A stretch of 64,000 bases of DNA from an uncultured Acetatifactor sp. (GCA_910585615.1 CAJUFO010000003.1:62001-126000), one strand, 5' to 3'; counted from the first letter of the stretch, positions 1 through 8,385 are shown. The notes: generated from the letters alone by a model not told the origin. Numbers and translations: made by a program.

Positions 1-708
1 CTGATGGTCTGGCTGATGGCTACGCCCAAGGGGCAGGAGACCGCGCTGAAGCTGGGGATGCTGCCGCTCAACGAGCTGGAGGAGGGCAGGGCCCTGCTGG
101 CGGAGGCGGATGTCCTGGCGATGTTCCGGGAAAGCGGCATGGACGGCGGGATGTACAGCCTCATCTTCGGCGTTGCGGTGGCATTGCTGGTATGCGGGGA
201 TTATCAGGGAGGCTTCATGAAGAACATCATGAGCCTGCACAGGCAGCGCCAGGTCTATATCGGCAGCAAGCTGATGGCGGCGGGCATCCTGAATTTCCTG
301 TATCTGGCGCTCGGCTTCGCGTTCAATATGCTGATGAATCAGCTATTCCAGCATATGGTCCCCGCATCCGACTGGAGGGCCACCCTGTTCTATCTGGGAT
401 GGGCCTGGGTGCTGACCACGGGCTTCGCCGCTTTGATCATCCTGCTCTGCGTGCTGAGCCGGAGCACTACCATAGGTGTACTGGGGGCCGTGTTTGGCGG
501 CAGCGGCCTGATTGTGATGCTGCTCCACAGTATCACCAGCCAGTTCCATCTGGGCGGCTGGGTGGAGTATACCATCTATTATAATCTGACCTATGGACCC
601 TCCTCCTATGCGTCTGTGAGAGACCTGAGAGGGGCGGCTGTGGGGCTTGCGTTCCTGGCGCTTTACTCTGCCGCGTCAGTGGTGGCCGTCAGGAAGCGCG
701 ATATCTGA
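1..708 (+). CDS. ABC-2 type transporter permease (5' end outside window)
   Basis: Membrane subunit of an ABC transporter. The reading frame is open from the first base, so the true start probably lies upstream. About five hydrophobic segments are visible, near residues 48-66, 90-112, 130-152, 157-178 and 212-231, and the protein ends in a basic RKRDI tail. This matches the ABC-2 permease class that moves drugs, lipids or antimicrobial peptides. The next gene, 72 bases downstream, is a small sensor kinase of the kind that often controls peptide-resistance ABC transporters. The ATPase and response regulator would be expected upstream of the window. The substrate cannot be read from the sequence. 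Confidence 0.8.
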   Translation: MMVWLMATPKGQETALKLGMLPLNELEEGRALLAEADVLAMFRESGMDGGMYSLIFGVAVALLVCGDYQGGFMKNIMSLHRQRQVYIGSKLMAAGILNFLYLALGFAFNMLMNQLFQHMVPASDWRATLFYLGWAWVLTTGFAALIILLCVLSRSTTIGVLGAVFGGSGLIVMLLHSITSQFHLGGWVEYTIYYNLTYGPSSYASVRDLRGAAVGLAFLALYSAASVVAVRKRDI

Positions 709-709
709 G

Positions 710-768
710 GCTGAGAAGGAAAGAAAGCCGAGGACAGAGAAAGAAGGCTGAGGCCGAGGAAGGAAAGG
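710..768 (+). repeat. Imperfect purine-rich tandem repeat before the sensor kinase
   Basis: Three degenerate units of about 17-21 bases follow one another: 710-726, 727-746 and 747-767. Each begins GCTGAG or GCCGAG and ends in GGAAAG or GAAAGAAG. The last unit runs into AAGGGG, which serves as the ribosome site of the kinase starting at 781. The spacer is almost free of pyrimidines. Confidence 0.55.
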
Positions 769-780
769 GCAAGGGGTGAC

Positions 781-1671
781 ATGGAGATTATTCTGGCGGT
801 TGTCTGCGTGCTGTGTCTCTGTCTGGGGTTCGCATGTATCCGTTACAGGGCTGAGCTGAAATCCCTCTACCGGCAGCTGGAGGAAGTGGCGGCGGGGAGC
901 CATATAGAGCTGACACTGAACAGCCGCTGCAAGCCCCTGCTGGGCCTCTGCCGGATGCTGAACCATGTCCTGCAGGCCAGGGACAGGGACTATCTTCAGT
1001 ACGACCAGGCCGAGAAGCGGCTCAAACAGGACATCACCAGCCTGGCCCACGATATCCGGACGCCCCTCACTGGGGCGTTCGGGTACGTCCAACTGGCCCA
1101 GGAGTGCGCAGACACCGAAAAGCGGCAGCATTACCTGGATGCCGTGGAGAGGCGGCTGCGGGAGCTGGAGGACATGCTGGAGGAATTGTTCCTGTATACA
1201 AAGGTCACTGGCGAGGATTTCCGCCTGTCCCCGGAGAGCCTCCAGGTGCTGCCCCTCCTGGGGGAATGCCTGCTTGGCCTGTATGCCAGGTTCCAGGAAG
1301 CGGGCACGGCCCCCGCAGTGAGCTTCGAGACGGAAGACTTCAGGGTCATGGCAGACCAGGAGGCCCTGCGGCGGGTGTTCCTGAATCTGATTACAAACGC
1401 ACTGGTGCACGGCACGGGCGATATTTCCATTCTCCAGACAGGGAACCGGATAGCCTTCGAAAATCCCATACCGGAGGGGAACCCGCCAAATCCGGAACAG
1501 CTCTTCGACAGATTCTATAAAAGCGACCCCGCCCGACGGAAGGGCTCCTCCGGCCTGGGGCTGTTCATTGTCCGGGAGCTGATGCGGAAGATGGGCGGAG
1601 AGACCGGGGCGCAGCTGGAGGAAGGAAAGCTGCGAATCACGTTGTATTTCCCTGAAGACCTATCCTTGTAA
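781..1671 (+). CDS. Sensor histidine kinase, single N-terminal membrane segment
   Basis: A 296-aa kinase. Residues 2-20 form one hydrophobic segment with almost no extracellular domain, so it probably senses within the membrane or through a partner transporter. The H box SLAHDIRTPLTG places the phosphorylated histidine at residue 90. The ATP-binding domain shows an N box (NLITNALVHG) and a glycine-rich GSSGLGLFIVREL motif. A classical DNGxG G1 box is not obvious; FENPI stands in its place, as in many short Firmicute kinases tied to ABC transporters. AAGGGG lies just before the start. The permease immediately upstream suggests a sensor-transporter resistance module. Confidence 0.9.
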   Translation: MEIILAVVCVLCLCLGFACIRYRAELKSLYRQLEEVAAGSHIELTLNSRCKPLLGLCRMLNHVLQARDRDYLQYDQAEKRLKQDITSLAHDIRTPLTGAFGYVQLAQECADTEKRQHYLDAVERRLRELEDMLEELFLYTKVTGEDFRLSPESLQVLPLLGECLLGLYARFQEAGTAPAVSFETEDFRVMADQEALRRVFLNLITNALVHGTGDISILQTGNRIAFENPIPEGNPPNPEQLFDRFYKSDPARRKGSSGLGLFIVRELMRKMGGETGAQLEEGKLRITLYFPEDLSL

Positions 1672-1766
1672 TCAAATGGGCCACGCAAAAAAGCATACTA
1701 TAATGCAATGCCTGCCATGGACAGGAACGCTGTTAAAGGGACGCTTTCGCAATTGAAGACATCCCT

Positions 1767-2156
1767 CTACAACCAGCTCCTCTCCACATTCTCCTTCAAC
1801 GAACAGAACATCCCGCAGAATAGCTCCCGCGTCTGCCGTATGATATCCAAAGCAATCGCCTTATTATAGGAATGGGCCACATTGTTCCGCGCCTGCAGCG
1901 CTGCCAGCCATACATCCTCGTCTATTATCATGGATGCCTGAAATGCGGTTTTGATAATCAGCTTTGGCGACCCGGTGGAGGCCCCCTCATAGCCATGCAG
2001 CTCCAATATCTCCTTCATCATTTTCCATGCCTGCTCAAAACATATCTCATATAATCCGACCAATCCAGTCATTGTCACATTGTCATAGGGCTCATGGTAA
2101 TGCTCGATATCCATAAGGTTATTCAGAGCCGCACAAAAGTTCTCATATTTTCTCAT
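1767..2156 (-). CDS. HepT-like HEPN RNase toxin (nucleotidyltransferase substrate-binding family)
   Basis: A 129-aa all-helical protein of the HI0074/HepT family. It carries RNNVAHSY, an exact Rx4HxY motif of the HEPN RNase active site. In characterised MntA-HepT pairs, HepT is an RNase toxin that MntA silences by AMPylating the tyrosine of this motif. The start was set at the ATG at 2156 because GGAAGG precedes it. A longer frame to 2201 exists but would extend into the antitoxin gene. It overlaps the end of the nucleotidyltransferase gene by 14 bases, which implies translational coupling with the antitoxin first. The function is family knowledge; the motif and overlap are seen. Confidence 0.85.
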   Translation of the reverse strand: MRKYENFCAALNNLMDIEHYHEPYDNVTMTGLVGLYEICFEQAWKMMKEILELHGYEGASTGSPKLIIKTAFQASMIIDEDVWLAALQARNNVAHSYNKAIALDIIRQTRELFCGMFCSLKENVERSWL

Positions 2157-2436
2157 ATAAAACCTTCCCTTCCTTTTCAATCGAGGACATGAGCTCATCA
2201 TGCACAGGTCGATTGAGATTTACGATATCGAATTTCAGCAATGTCGAAGTTTCTTCTTCCACATCCAGCGCAAACCTTGCTATATCCCCGCCCATGACTG
2301 CCAAATCGATGTCGCTAGTCCGTTTGTAGTCGCCCCGCGCTCTGGAGCCGAACAGGATTATTCTCTGTATATGATATTTATGTGCCAAATCAAGGATTTC
2401 TGCTATGACCGAGGATCTGATTCCGGTTCCGTCCAC
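2143..2436 (-). CDS. MntA-like minimal nucleotidyltransferase antitoxin
   Basis: A minimal nucleotidyltransferase of about 97 aa. GSRARGDYKRTSDID is a perfect GSx10DxD signature of the MNT/MntA fold, with the two aspartates binding Mg. In known pairs the enzyme AMPylates HepT and so neutralises it. The frame extends to a TTG at 2469 without a ribosome site, whereas GTG at 2436 has AAAGGG seven bases upstream, so the GTG was chosen. It is followed by and overlaps hepT. A good minus-strand promoter lies at 2491-2519. A housekeeping role cannot be excluded, but the paired intact motifs favour toxin-antitoxin. Confidence 0.85.
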   Translation of the reverse strand: MDGTGIRSSVIAEILDLAHKYHIQRIILFGSRARGDYKRTSDIDLAVMGGDIARFALDVEEETSTLLKFDIVNLNRPVHDELMSSIEKEGKVLYEKI

Positions 2437-2490
2437 AATGATTCCCTTTCTGCTATTCTCGTTTTGCAATAAGCATAGGCTGCTATGGTT

Positions 2491-2519
2491 ACTTTAACAT
2501 GGAAGCGGTTTTTTCACAA
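2491..2519 (-). promoter_or_regulatory. Putative promoter of the mntA-hepT pair
   Basis: On the minus strand, TTGTGA (2514-2519) and TAAAGT (2491-2496) are separated by 17 bases and point to the antitoxin gene. No operator-like repeat was noticed. Confidence 0.5.
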
Positions 2520-2634
2520 CCATAAATTGCAGGAATCGCCTGATTTATAGCTGCACAAAGACGCGCCCCGCCCCACCCGCCGAAAGCCCACAAAATTTTT
2601 GTTGAAATTTTATCCTAAAAACTGTAAAAAACAG

Positions 2635-2662
2635 TTGACGCACAGAAGTTTTATGATATAAT
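2635..2662 (+). promoter_or_regulatory. Strong promoter of rpsU with extended -10
   Basis: TTGACG (2635-2640) and a consensus TATAAT (2657-2662) are 16 bases apart, and TG at 2654-2655 gives an extended -10. It lies about 90 bases before rpsU, as expected for a highly expressed ribosomal gene. Confidence 0.8.
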
Positions 2663-2750
2663 AAAACTTGTGTATGGGCTATATGCGATACATAAAAAAT
2701 AACCCAATCAGTCATGTTGCTTGAGGGACTGAAGGGAGGGTCGGGTGGAC

Positions 2751-2927
2751 ATGTCGAACGTAATCGTAAAAGAGAACGAAACATTGGACAGCGCATTGCG
2801 CCGTTTCAAGAGAAGTTGTGCGAAAGCTGGAATCCAGCAGGAGATTCGCAAGCGCGAGCATTACGAGAAGCCAAGCGTCAGACGTAAGAAGAAGTCTGAA
2901 GCTGCCAGGAAGCGCAAATATAATTAA
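2751..2927 (+). CDS. rpsU: 30S ribosomal protein S21
   Basis: A 58-aa basic protein starting MSNVIVKENETLDSALRRFK and ending in a lysine/arginine-rich tail, the standard size and sequence of bacterial S21. It binds the 3' end of 16S rRNA in the small subunit and helps start translation. An in-frame GTG lies at 2745, but GGAGGG at 2735-2740 sits ten bases before the ATG at 2751, which gives the normal N-terminus. The gene stands alone between its own strong promoter and a hairpin. Confidence 0.97.
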   Translation: MSNVIVKENETLDSALRRFKRSCAKAGIQQEIRKREHYEKPSVRRKKKSEAARKRKYN

Positions 2928-2934
2928 CCAGCTT

Positions 2935-2961
2935 ATCCCCAGCCCCTTAAAGGCTGGGGAT
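2935..2961 (+). terminator. Hairpin after rpsU
   Basis: A perfect 10-bp stem pairs ATCCCCAGCC (2935-2944) with GGCTGGGGAT (2952-2961) around a 7-base loop. Only a few T residues follow, so it may be a weak terminator or an mRNA-stabilising hairpin. Confidence 0.6.
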
Positions 2962-3071
2962 TTCGTGTCCGGGGTATCCTGCCCGCCGCTATTTCTGAGC
3001 CACAGGCATATATTCGGCTGCATCTTCATATTCTAGTGACAAAGATATGGAATATGGAGTGTGGCATTTTT

Positions 3072-4232
3072 ATGTTAAGAAAGAAGACTTTTGTGGCAGC
3101 CGTTCTGTCGCTTATGCTTTTCTTGACCACAGGACGGCCCGTAAGCGCCAATGTGGCGGTCTCTTCCCCATCCGTCATTCTGATAGAGAGCTCTACCGGC
3201 GAGGTGATTTACGAGCTGGACGCCACGGAGCGGAGGAGCCCTGCCAGCATTACGAAAATCATGACGCTCCTGCTCACCTTCGAAGCCATCGACAGCGGCA
3301 AGATAAGCCTGACAGACCAGGTAATCACCAGCGAGCATGCCAGTTCCATGGGTGGATCCCAGGTGTATCTGGCAGAAGGAGAGACCCAGACCCTGGACAC
3401 CATGATCAAATGCATCGCTGTCTCCTCCGGAAATGACGCCAGCGTGGCGGTGGCGGAGCATATAGCGGGAAGCGAGGAGGCTTTCGTGGCCCTGATGAAC
3501 GAGAAGGCCGCGGAACTGGGCATGGCGGACACGCATTTCGAGGACTGCTGCGGCTTAAGCGACTCAGACAACCACTATACCTCCGCAAAGGACGTGGCAA
3601 TCATGTCCAGGGAGCTGACCGTGAAGTATCCGGACATCTTCCACTATACCACCATCTGGATGGAGGACATCACCCATGAGACCAGGCAGGGCACGTCGTA
3701 CTTTACCTTGAGCAGCACCAACAAGCTGCTGAAGCAGTACCAGTGGACCACCGGGTTGAAGACAGGATCCACCTCAAAGGCGAAGTACTGCATCTCCGCC
3801 ACGGCATCCAAGGACGGCATCGACCTGATTGCGGTGGTGATGGGCGCGCCGGATTACAAGGCGCGCTTTGGGGACGCGCAGGCCCTACTCACCTACGGCT
3901 TCAGTGTGTGCAAGCTGTACATAGACGAAAACCAGGAGCCCCTTTCTCCTCTGCCCGTGGAGGGCGGCGTATCGGAGGAGGCGGGAATCGCTTATCAGGG
4001 AGAATTCCGTTTCCTGGATACAGCAGGCAGCGACCTGGAGGCGGTGGAGAAGGTACTGGAACTGCCGGAAGCGGTGCAGGCTCCCGTGGAAAAGGGGACG
4101 GAGGCCGGCAGGGCGCGCTATATGCTGAATGGCACGGAAATCGGCAGCACTCCCATCCTGTATGCGGAGGATGTGGAAAAGGCCAGCTATCCAGATTATC
4201 TGAGAAAAATATTTGGCTTTTTCCTTTTGTGA
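3072..4232 (+). CDS. D-alanyl-D-alanine carboxypeptidase (S11 / low-molecular-weight PBP)
   Basis: A 386-aa secreted penicillin-binding protein that removes the terminal D-Ala from peptidoglycan stem peptides. Residues 1-26 form a signal peptide ending near PVSA. The catalytic triad motifs are SITK (serine 59), SGN and KTGS, in the family order. The C-terminal part matches a PBP5-type beta domain, and the last residues (IFGFFLL) may be a short membrane anchor. The start at 3072 follows GGAG and begins exactly at the signal peptide; earlier in-frame starts at 3036 and 3054 would add residues before it. A second S11 enzyme lies at 6769-8142, on the other side of scpAB. Confidence 0.93.
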   Translation: MLRKKTFVAAVLSLMLFLTTGRPVSANVAVSSPSVILIESSTGEVIYELDATERRSPASITKIMTLLLTFEAIDSGKISLTDQVITSEHASSMGGSQVYLAEGETQTLDTMIKCIAVSSGNDASVAVAEHIAGSEEAFVALMNEKAAELGMADTHFEDCCGLSDSDNHYTSAKDVAIMSRELTVKYPDIFHYTTIWMEDITHETRQGTSYFTLSSTNKLLKQYQWTTGLKTGSTSKAKYCISATASKDGIDLIAVVMGAPDYKARFGDAQALLTYGFSVCKLYIDENQEPLSPLPVEGGVSEEAGIAYQGEFRFLDTAGSDLEAVEKVLELPEAVQAPVEKGTEAGRARYMLNGTEIGSTPILYAEDVEKASYPDYLRKIFGFFLL

Positions 4233-4243
4233 TATGCTATAAT
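4213..4243 (+). promoter_or_regulatory. Putative extended -10 promoter for the metallophosphoesterase gene
   Basis: TGCTATAAT (4235-4243) is a perfect extended -10. A poor -35 (TTGGCT, 4213-4218) lies 19 bases upstream, overlapping the end of the previous gene. Transcription would start near 4250 and give a leader of about 90 nt. Confidence 0.5.
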
Positions 4244-4251
4244 GTTCTAGA

Positions 4252-4320
4252 CTCCGGTCTTTGGAGACTAAGGCCGGAGGGATGGAGAAAGGGCGGAAGG
4301 GCAATTCTTCATCCCTCCGG
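4252..4320 (+). promoter_or_regulatory. Leader with two mutually exclusive hairpins
   Basis: CCGGAG at 4274-4279 can pair back to CTCCGG at 4252-4257 (with inner GTCT/AGAC), or forward as CCGGAGGGATG (4274-4284) with CATCCCTCCGG (4310-4320), a perfect 11-bp stem ending nine bases before the ribosome site. Both cannot form together. No U-tract follows, so any control would more likely act on translation or RNA stability. Confidence 0.45.
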
Positions 4321-4341
4321 CGGATTCAGGAAAGGGAATAC

Positions 4342-5217
4342 ATGACGGACATCTTGTTCACCATCATCGTGGCAGCGGCACTGGTGCTGTTCTGGGTGAT
4401 GCTATATGACACGAACCGCTTTGTGGTCAGGAACCATGTGGTGACAGACCTCCGAATCAGGCGCGGATGCAGGGCAGTGCTCCTGACGGATCTGCACAAT
4501 AAATGTTACGGAAAAGGGAACGAAAGGCTTCTTGCGGCGATTCGCGGCCAGAAGCCGGATTTCATATTGATTGCCGGCGATCTTCTGACTGCCAATGCCA
4601 AGACGCCGCTTGATCCTGTGCTGCAGCTCCTGGAAAAGCTGGTCGAAATGTGCCCCGTCTACTACGCCAATGGGAACCATGAGCAGCGACTGCGGGAACA
4701 CACCGAATACTATGGGAACATGGCGGAGCAGTATAGGGTGGCCCTGAAGAGAATCGGCATAGAGCCCATGGTGAACAGCCATGTGAATCTGCCGGAGCTT
4801 GGCCTCGCCGTTTATGGGGCCGAACTTGATATGGAATATTATAAGCGCTTCCACATTGGGCATATGCCGCCGGACTATCTGCCGCGTATTCTGGGACAGG
4901 CCTCCAAGGATATGTACACCGTGCTGCTGGCCCACAATCCGGATTATTTTCCACAGTACGCCGCATGGGGGGCCGATTTGACGCTCTCCGGCCATGTGCA
5001 TGGGGGCGTGGCCCGGGTGCCGTTTTGGGGCAAGGGGGTGCTTGCGCCCTCCTGGCATGTTTTCCCGAAATATGACGGCGGCGTCTTCAAAGAAGGAGAT
5101 GCGTTCATGGTTCTGAGCAGAGGGCTGGGGAGCCATACCATTCCCGTAAGGGTCTTCAACCCCGGAGAACTGTGGGTAGTAGACTTCCGGCCTGGGGAAA
5201 CGGATGTTCTTTCTTGA
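4342..5217 (+). CDS. Membrane-anchored metallophosphoesterase
   Basis: A 291-aa calcineurin-like phosphoesterase. An N-terminal hydrophobic segment (residues 3-20) anchors it. The two-metal site motifs follow in order: TDLHNK (D-x-H), IAGDLL, NGNHEQR and GHVHGG. The layout resembles the YkuE/YaeI group, some of which act on phosphorylated lipids, but the substrate here is unknown. The start at 4342 follows GGAAAGGGA; an in-frame TTG at 4261 was rejected because it falls inside the structured leader. The gene lies 71 bases before scpA. Confidence 0.88.
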   Translation: MTDILFTIIVAAALVLFWVMLYDTNRFVVRNHVVTDLRIRRGCRAVLLTDLHNKCYGKGNERLLAAIRGQKPDFILIAGDLLTANAKTPLDPVLQLLEKLVEMCPVYYANGNHEQRLREHTEYYGNMAEQYRVALKRIGIEPMVNSHVNLPELGLAVYGAELDMEYYKRFHIGHMPPDYLPRILGQASKDMYTVLLAHNPDYFPQYAAWGADLTLSGHVHGGVARVPFWGKGVLAPSWHVFPKYDGGVFKEGDAFMVLSRGLGSHTIPVRVFNPGELWVVDFRPGETDVLS

Positions 5218-5288
5218 AAAGCCGCGGTAAAAGCGTTAAAATGATGTCCTGGGCCGTGTGTAGAGAAAGGGCCCTGAGTGAGGAGACA

Positions 5289-6041
5289 ATGGCGATACCG
5301 ATAAAGCTGGAAGCTTTCGAAGGCCCGCTTGACCTTCTGCTTCATCTGATAGAAAAGAATAAGATTGACATCTATGATATCCCCATCGTGGAAATCACGG
5401 CGCAGTATCTGGACTACATCAGGCAGATGGAGACCAACGACATGAACGTGATGAGCGAGTTCCTGGTGATGGCGGCTACCCTGATTGACATCAAGTGCAG
5501 GATGCTGCTGCCCAAGGAAGTGGACGAGGAGGGCGAGGAGGAAGACCCCAGGGCCGAGCTGGTGCAGAAGCTATTGGAGTACAAGCTCTATAAATATATG
5601 TCCCTGGAGCTGCGGGACCGCCAGGTGGACGCGGCCAAGAACCTGTACCGGGAGCAGAAGCTTCCGCCGGAGGTGGCATTGTACAAGCCTCCGCTGGACT
5701 ACGACCAGCTTATAGGAGATATGACGCTGAGCCGTCTGCATGAGATCTTCAAGACGATTATCCGCCGTCAGGAGGAGAAAATCGACCCCATCCGGAGCCG
5801 CTACGGCAATATCGAAAAGGAGGAGATCGATATGGACGTGAAGCTCCTCTATGTGGAGGCCTACGCCCGGGAACACAGACATTTCAGCTTCCGGAGGCTC
5901 CTGGAGAAGCAGGCCAGCAAGATGGAGATCATCGTCACCTTCCTGATCGTCCTGGAGCTGATGAAGACGGGACGGATTTCCATCAATCAGGAAAATCTTT
6001 TTGACGATATCATGATAACGTGGATGCCGGTTCCGGCCTAG
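5289..6041 (+). CDS. scpA: Segregation and condensation protein A
   Basis: A 250-aa kleisin subunit of the Smc-ScpAB complex, which compacts and separates chromosomes. The N-terminal motif IKLEAFEGPLDLLLHLIEKN is characteristic, followed by an acidic linker around residues 78-85 (DEEGEEED) and a C-terminal winged-helix region that contacts the Smc head. Length fits the family. The ATG at 5289 was chosen because the conserved N-terminus starts there; the AGGAG lies unusually close, three bases upstream. scpB follows after 81 bases. Confidence 0.96.
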   Translation: MAIPIKLEAFEGPLDLLLHLIEKNKIDIYDIPIVEITAQYLDYIRQMETNDMNVMSEFLVMAATLIDIKCRMLLPKEVDEEGEEEDPRAELVQKLLEYKLYKYMSLELRDRQVDAAKNLYREQKLPPEVALYKPPLDYDQLIGDMTLSRLHEIFKTIIRRQEEKIDPIRSRYGNIEKEEIDMDVKLLYVEAYAREHRHFSFRRLLEKQASKMEIIVTFLIVLELMKTGRISINQENLFDDIMITWMPVPA

Positions 6042-6122
6042 CCGGGGCGGAGGATTTCGCCCGTGTGGCGCAGGTCCCTGCAGGGCATCCGGCAATGTCC
6101 GGGACAGGAAGGAGCGGCGGGA

Positions 6123-6692
6123 ATGAAGAGGAAGAGAGCGGAAGCGGTCATCGAGGCGGTGCTGTTCACCATGGGGGAATCCGTGGAGATCGGCCGCCTG
6201 GCCGATGTGATAGAAGAGGACGTGAAGACGTTGACGGATATCCTGAAAGGCATGGAGGAGCGCTATGCCAGGGAAGACAGGGGCATCACGCTGGTGCGGT
6301 TCGAGGATTCCGTCCAGCTGTGCACCAAGGAGGACATGTACGAATATCTGGTGAAGATCGCCAAGGTGCCGAAGAAGATGAGCCTCACCGATACGGTGCT
6401 GGAGACCCTCTCCATCATCGCCTACAAGCAGCCCGTGACCAGGGCGGAGATAGAGCGGGTGCGGGGCGTAAACTGCGATCATGCCATCAACAAGCTGCTG
6501 GAATACGACCTGATCGCGGAGCTGGGAAGGCTGGACGCGCCGGGCAGGCCCCTGCTCTTCGGCACCACGGAACAGTTCCTGCGCTGCTTCGGCGTGGGGA
6601 AGCTGGAGGAGCTGCCGGAGCTGAACCCTGTCCAGATAGAGGAGTTCAAGCAGCAGGCCGAGGCCGAGGTGCAGCTCCAGCTGGATGTCTGA
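6123..6692 (+). CDS. scpB: Segregation and condensation protein B
   Basis: A 189-aa partner of ScpA, made of two winged-helix domains that dimerise and bind the centre of ScpA. EAVLFTMGESVEIGRLADVI near the start and LSIIAYKQPVTRAEIERVRG in the middle are typical ScpB motifs. GGAG at 6111-6114 is eight bases before the ATG at 6123, favouring this start over an upstream one at 6063. The order scpA-scpB followed by a D,D-carboxypeptidase is also seen in Bacillus. Confidence 0.96.
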   Translation: MKRKRAEAVIEAVLFTMGESVEIGRLADVIEEDVKTLTDILKGMEERYAREDRGITLVRFEDSVQLCTKEDMYEYLVKIAKVPKKMSLTDTVLETLSIIAYKQPVTRAEIERVRGVNCDHAINKLLEYDLIAELGRLDAPGRPLLFGTTEQFLRCFGVGKLEELPELNPVQIEEFKQQAEAEVQLQLDV

Positions 6693-6768
6693 GATTGGGC
6701 CATGCCTACAAACATAAAACGGAAACAAAGCCTCATATATTATTAAAAATCCCATTGGAAGTAAGACC

Positions 6769-8142
6769 ATGAAAATGCGGATGAAGAAAATAATAGGGGG
6801 CTTTTTCTGCGCCTGCTGCCTGCTGCTCTCAGACATGGGCCTTCGGGCGGACGCGGCGGAGGGCGCCCCCGGGGAGCTGTACGCCACCGCCGCGGTCCTG
6901 ATGGACGCCGATTCCGGGCGGGTGCTCTACGGCAAGAACGAGGAGGCCGTCATGGCCATGGCCAGCACGACGAAGATCATGACCTGCATCCTGGTCCTGG
7001 AGAACGCCTCCCCCGATGACACCCTCACCGTGTCCGCCTATGCCGCCAGCATGCCCAAGGTCAAGTTGTACATACAAAAGGGGGAGCAGTATACCGTCCA
7101 CGACCTGCTGCACTCCCTGATGCTGGAGTCCCATAACGACACGGCGGTGGCCCTGGCCGAATACATAGGCAAGCAGCATCTGCCGGAGCAGCTTCGGGAA
7201 AAGGACACCGCCGAATATACGGCGGAGGAGAGCAAGGCGGCCGTGGCGGCCTTCGCTGCCCTGATGAACAGGAAGGCGGCAGAGCTGGGCTGTGAGGACA
7301 CCTGGTTCATCACGCCCAACGGCCTGGACGCCACCGAGACGCTTAGACTTGCGGACGGCAGCACGGTGCAGAAGGAGCACTGCACCACGGCCAGGGAGCT
7401 GGCCAGGATTCTGGCATACTGCATCAGGCAGTCGCCCAAGAGGCAGGAGTTCCTGGACATCACAAGGGCCCCGAGCTACGGCTTTTCCGCCAATGGGCGC
7501 AGCTTCTCCTGCACCAACCACAATGCCTTCCTCACCATGATGGACGGGGCCCTCACCGGGAAGACCGGCTTCACCAACAAGGCCGGATACTGCTACGTGG
7601 GCGCGCTGGAGCGGGACGGCAGGACCTTCGTGGTGGCGCTACTGGCCTGCGGCTGGCCGAACAACAAGGGATATAAATGGACGGATACTCGCAAGCTCAT
7701 GCAGTACGGCATCGACAATTATTTTTACAGGAGCTTTTCCGACCAGGGAGTGGCCTTTGACGAAAGCAGGCTGAAGCCCATTCCCGTGCAGAACGGTCGG
7801 ACGGATCTCCTGAACGCCATAGCCTACACGGACGTAGTGATTTCCGGAAGGACAGAGGGCCAGAATGGCGGCCCCGGCCAGGGCGAAGCGGCTGCAGAAG
7901 AGGGCGGCGGGGGCCTGGACGGGCTGCTCCTGCGCCCGAACGAGAAGATTCAGGTAAGGTACAGCATGAAGGACTCCCTGACAGCCCCTGTGGAGGCGGG
8001 GAGCGTAGTGGGGAAGGTGGAATATATGGTGGACGGCATCCTGTATAAGCAGGAGAGCATCGTCACCGAGGACGCGGTGGAGGCCATCGACCTTAGATGG
8101 TGCGCCGAGCAGATCTGGCGGCGTTTTCTGTGCACAGGATAA
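6769..8142 (+). CDS. D-alanyl-D-alanine carboxypeptidase (second S11 enzyme)
   Basis: A 457-aa secreted penicillin-binding protein of family S11. A signal peptide covers residues 1-30 (basic MKMRMKK, then a hydrophobic stretch ending near ADAA). The active-site motifs are STTK (serine 66), SHN and KTG (in LTGKTGFTNK). A glycine/glutamate-rich insertion (around residues 365-385) precedes the C-terminal domain, and the end is hydrophobic and basic (IWRRFLCTG). It lies next to scpAB, the usual place of the DacB/DacF type, some of which act on spore cortex or sporulating cells. That role is inferred from position only. Confidence 0.93.
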   Translation: MKMRMKKIIGGFFCACCLLLSDMGLRADAAEGAPGELYATAAVLMDADSGRVLYGKNEEAVMAMASTTKIMTCILVLENASPDDTLTVSAYAASMPKVKLYIQKGEQYTVHDLLHSLMLESHNDTAVALAEYIGKQHLPEQLREKDTAEYTAEESKAAVAAFAALMNRKAAELGCEDTWFITPNGLDATETLRLADGSTVQKEHCTTARELARILAYCIRQSPKRQEFLDITRAPSYGFSANGRSFSCTNHNAFLTMMDGALTGKTGFTNKAGYCYVGALERDGRTFVVALLACGWPNNKGYKWTDTRKLMQYGIDNYFYRSFSDQGVAFDESRLKPIPVQNGRTDLLNAIAYTDVVISGRTEGQNGGPGQGEAAAEEGGGGLDGLLLRPNEKIQVRYSMKDSLTAPVEAGSVVGKVEYMVDGILYKQESIVTEDAVEAIDLRWCAEQIWRRFLCTG

Positions 8143-8166
8143 TCTCCGTAATGCTCCGTGAGTTAT

Positions 8167-8195
8167 CTCCTGGCCCGCTCCGTCGCGGGCAGGAG
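8167..8195 (+). terminator. GC-rich hairpin after the second carboxypeptidase
   Basis: CTCCTGGCCCGC pairs with GCGGGCAGGAG with one bulged G and a 6-base loop. No T-tract follows, so termination is uncertain. The rest of 8143-8385 holds no convincing gene; a small 6-bp hairpin lies at 8372-8386. Confidence 0.45.
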
Positions 8196-8385
8196 AGTCT
8201 GCGATGCTGAAGGCCCATGCTAATCCGAACAGCACTTCCGACCTAGTGGTGCGGGTGACAGGATATTCCGCTTTCTTCTCTTCTCTGTTGCCGAATACAG
8301 GTAACAGACCATGGACAGGAGCCGGCCCTGACAAGTCCCAGGGCCTCGAACTTACGTCCGTCTGGCTTGACGACGATTCTATCGT

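Noticed and set aside
1340..1671. Sensor kinase considered broken because the DNGxG box is missing
   Set aside because: The N box and the GSSGLGLFIV box are intact and related short kinases often have the same change, so the gene was kept as functional.
1699..1756. TATAAT box followed by an 18-codon plus-strand frame
   Set aside because: No -35, the frame is very short, and it points into the convergent hepT gene.
2818..3036. Alternative frame running through rpsU and its hairpin
   Set aside because: rpsU is certain in another frame, and this one crosses the hairpin.
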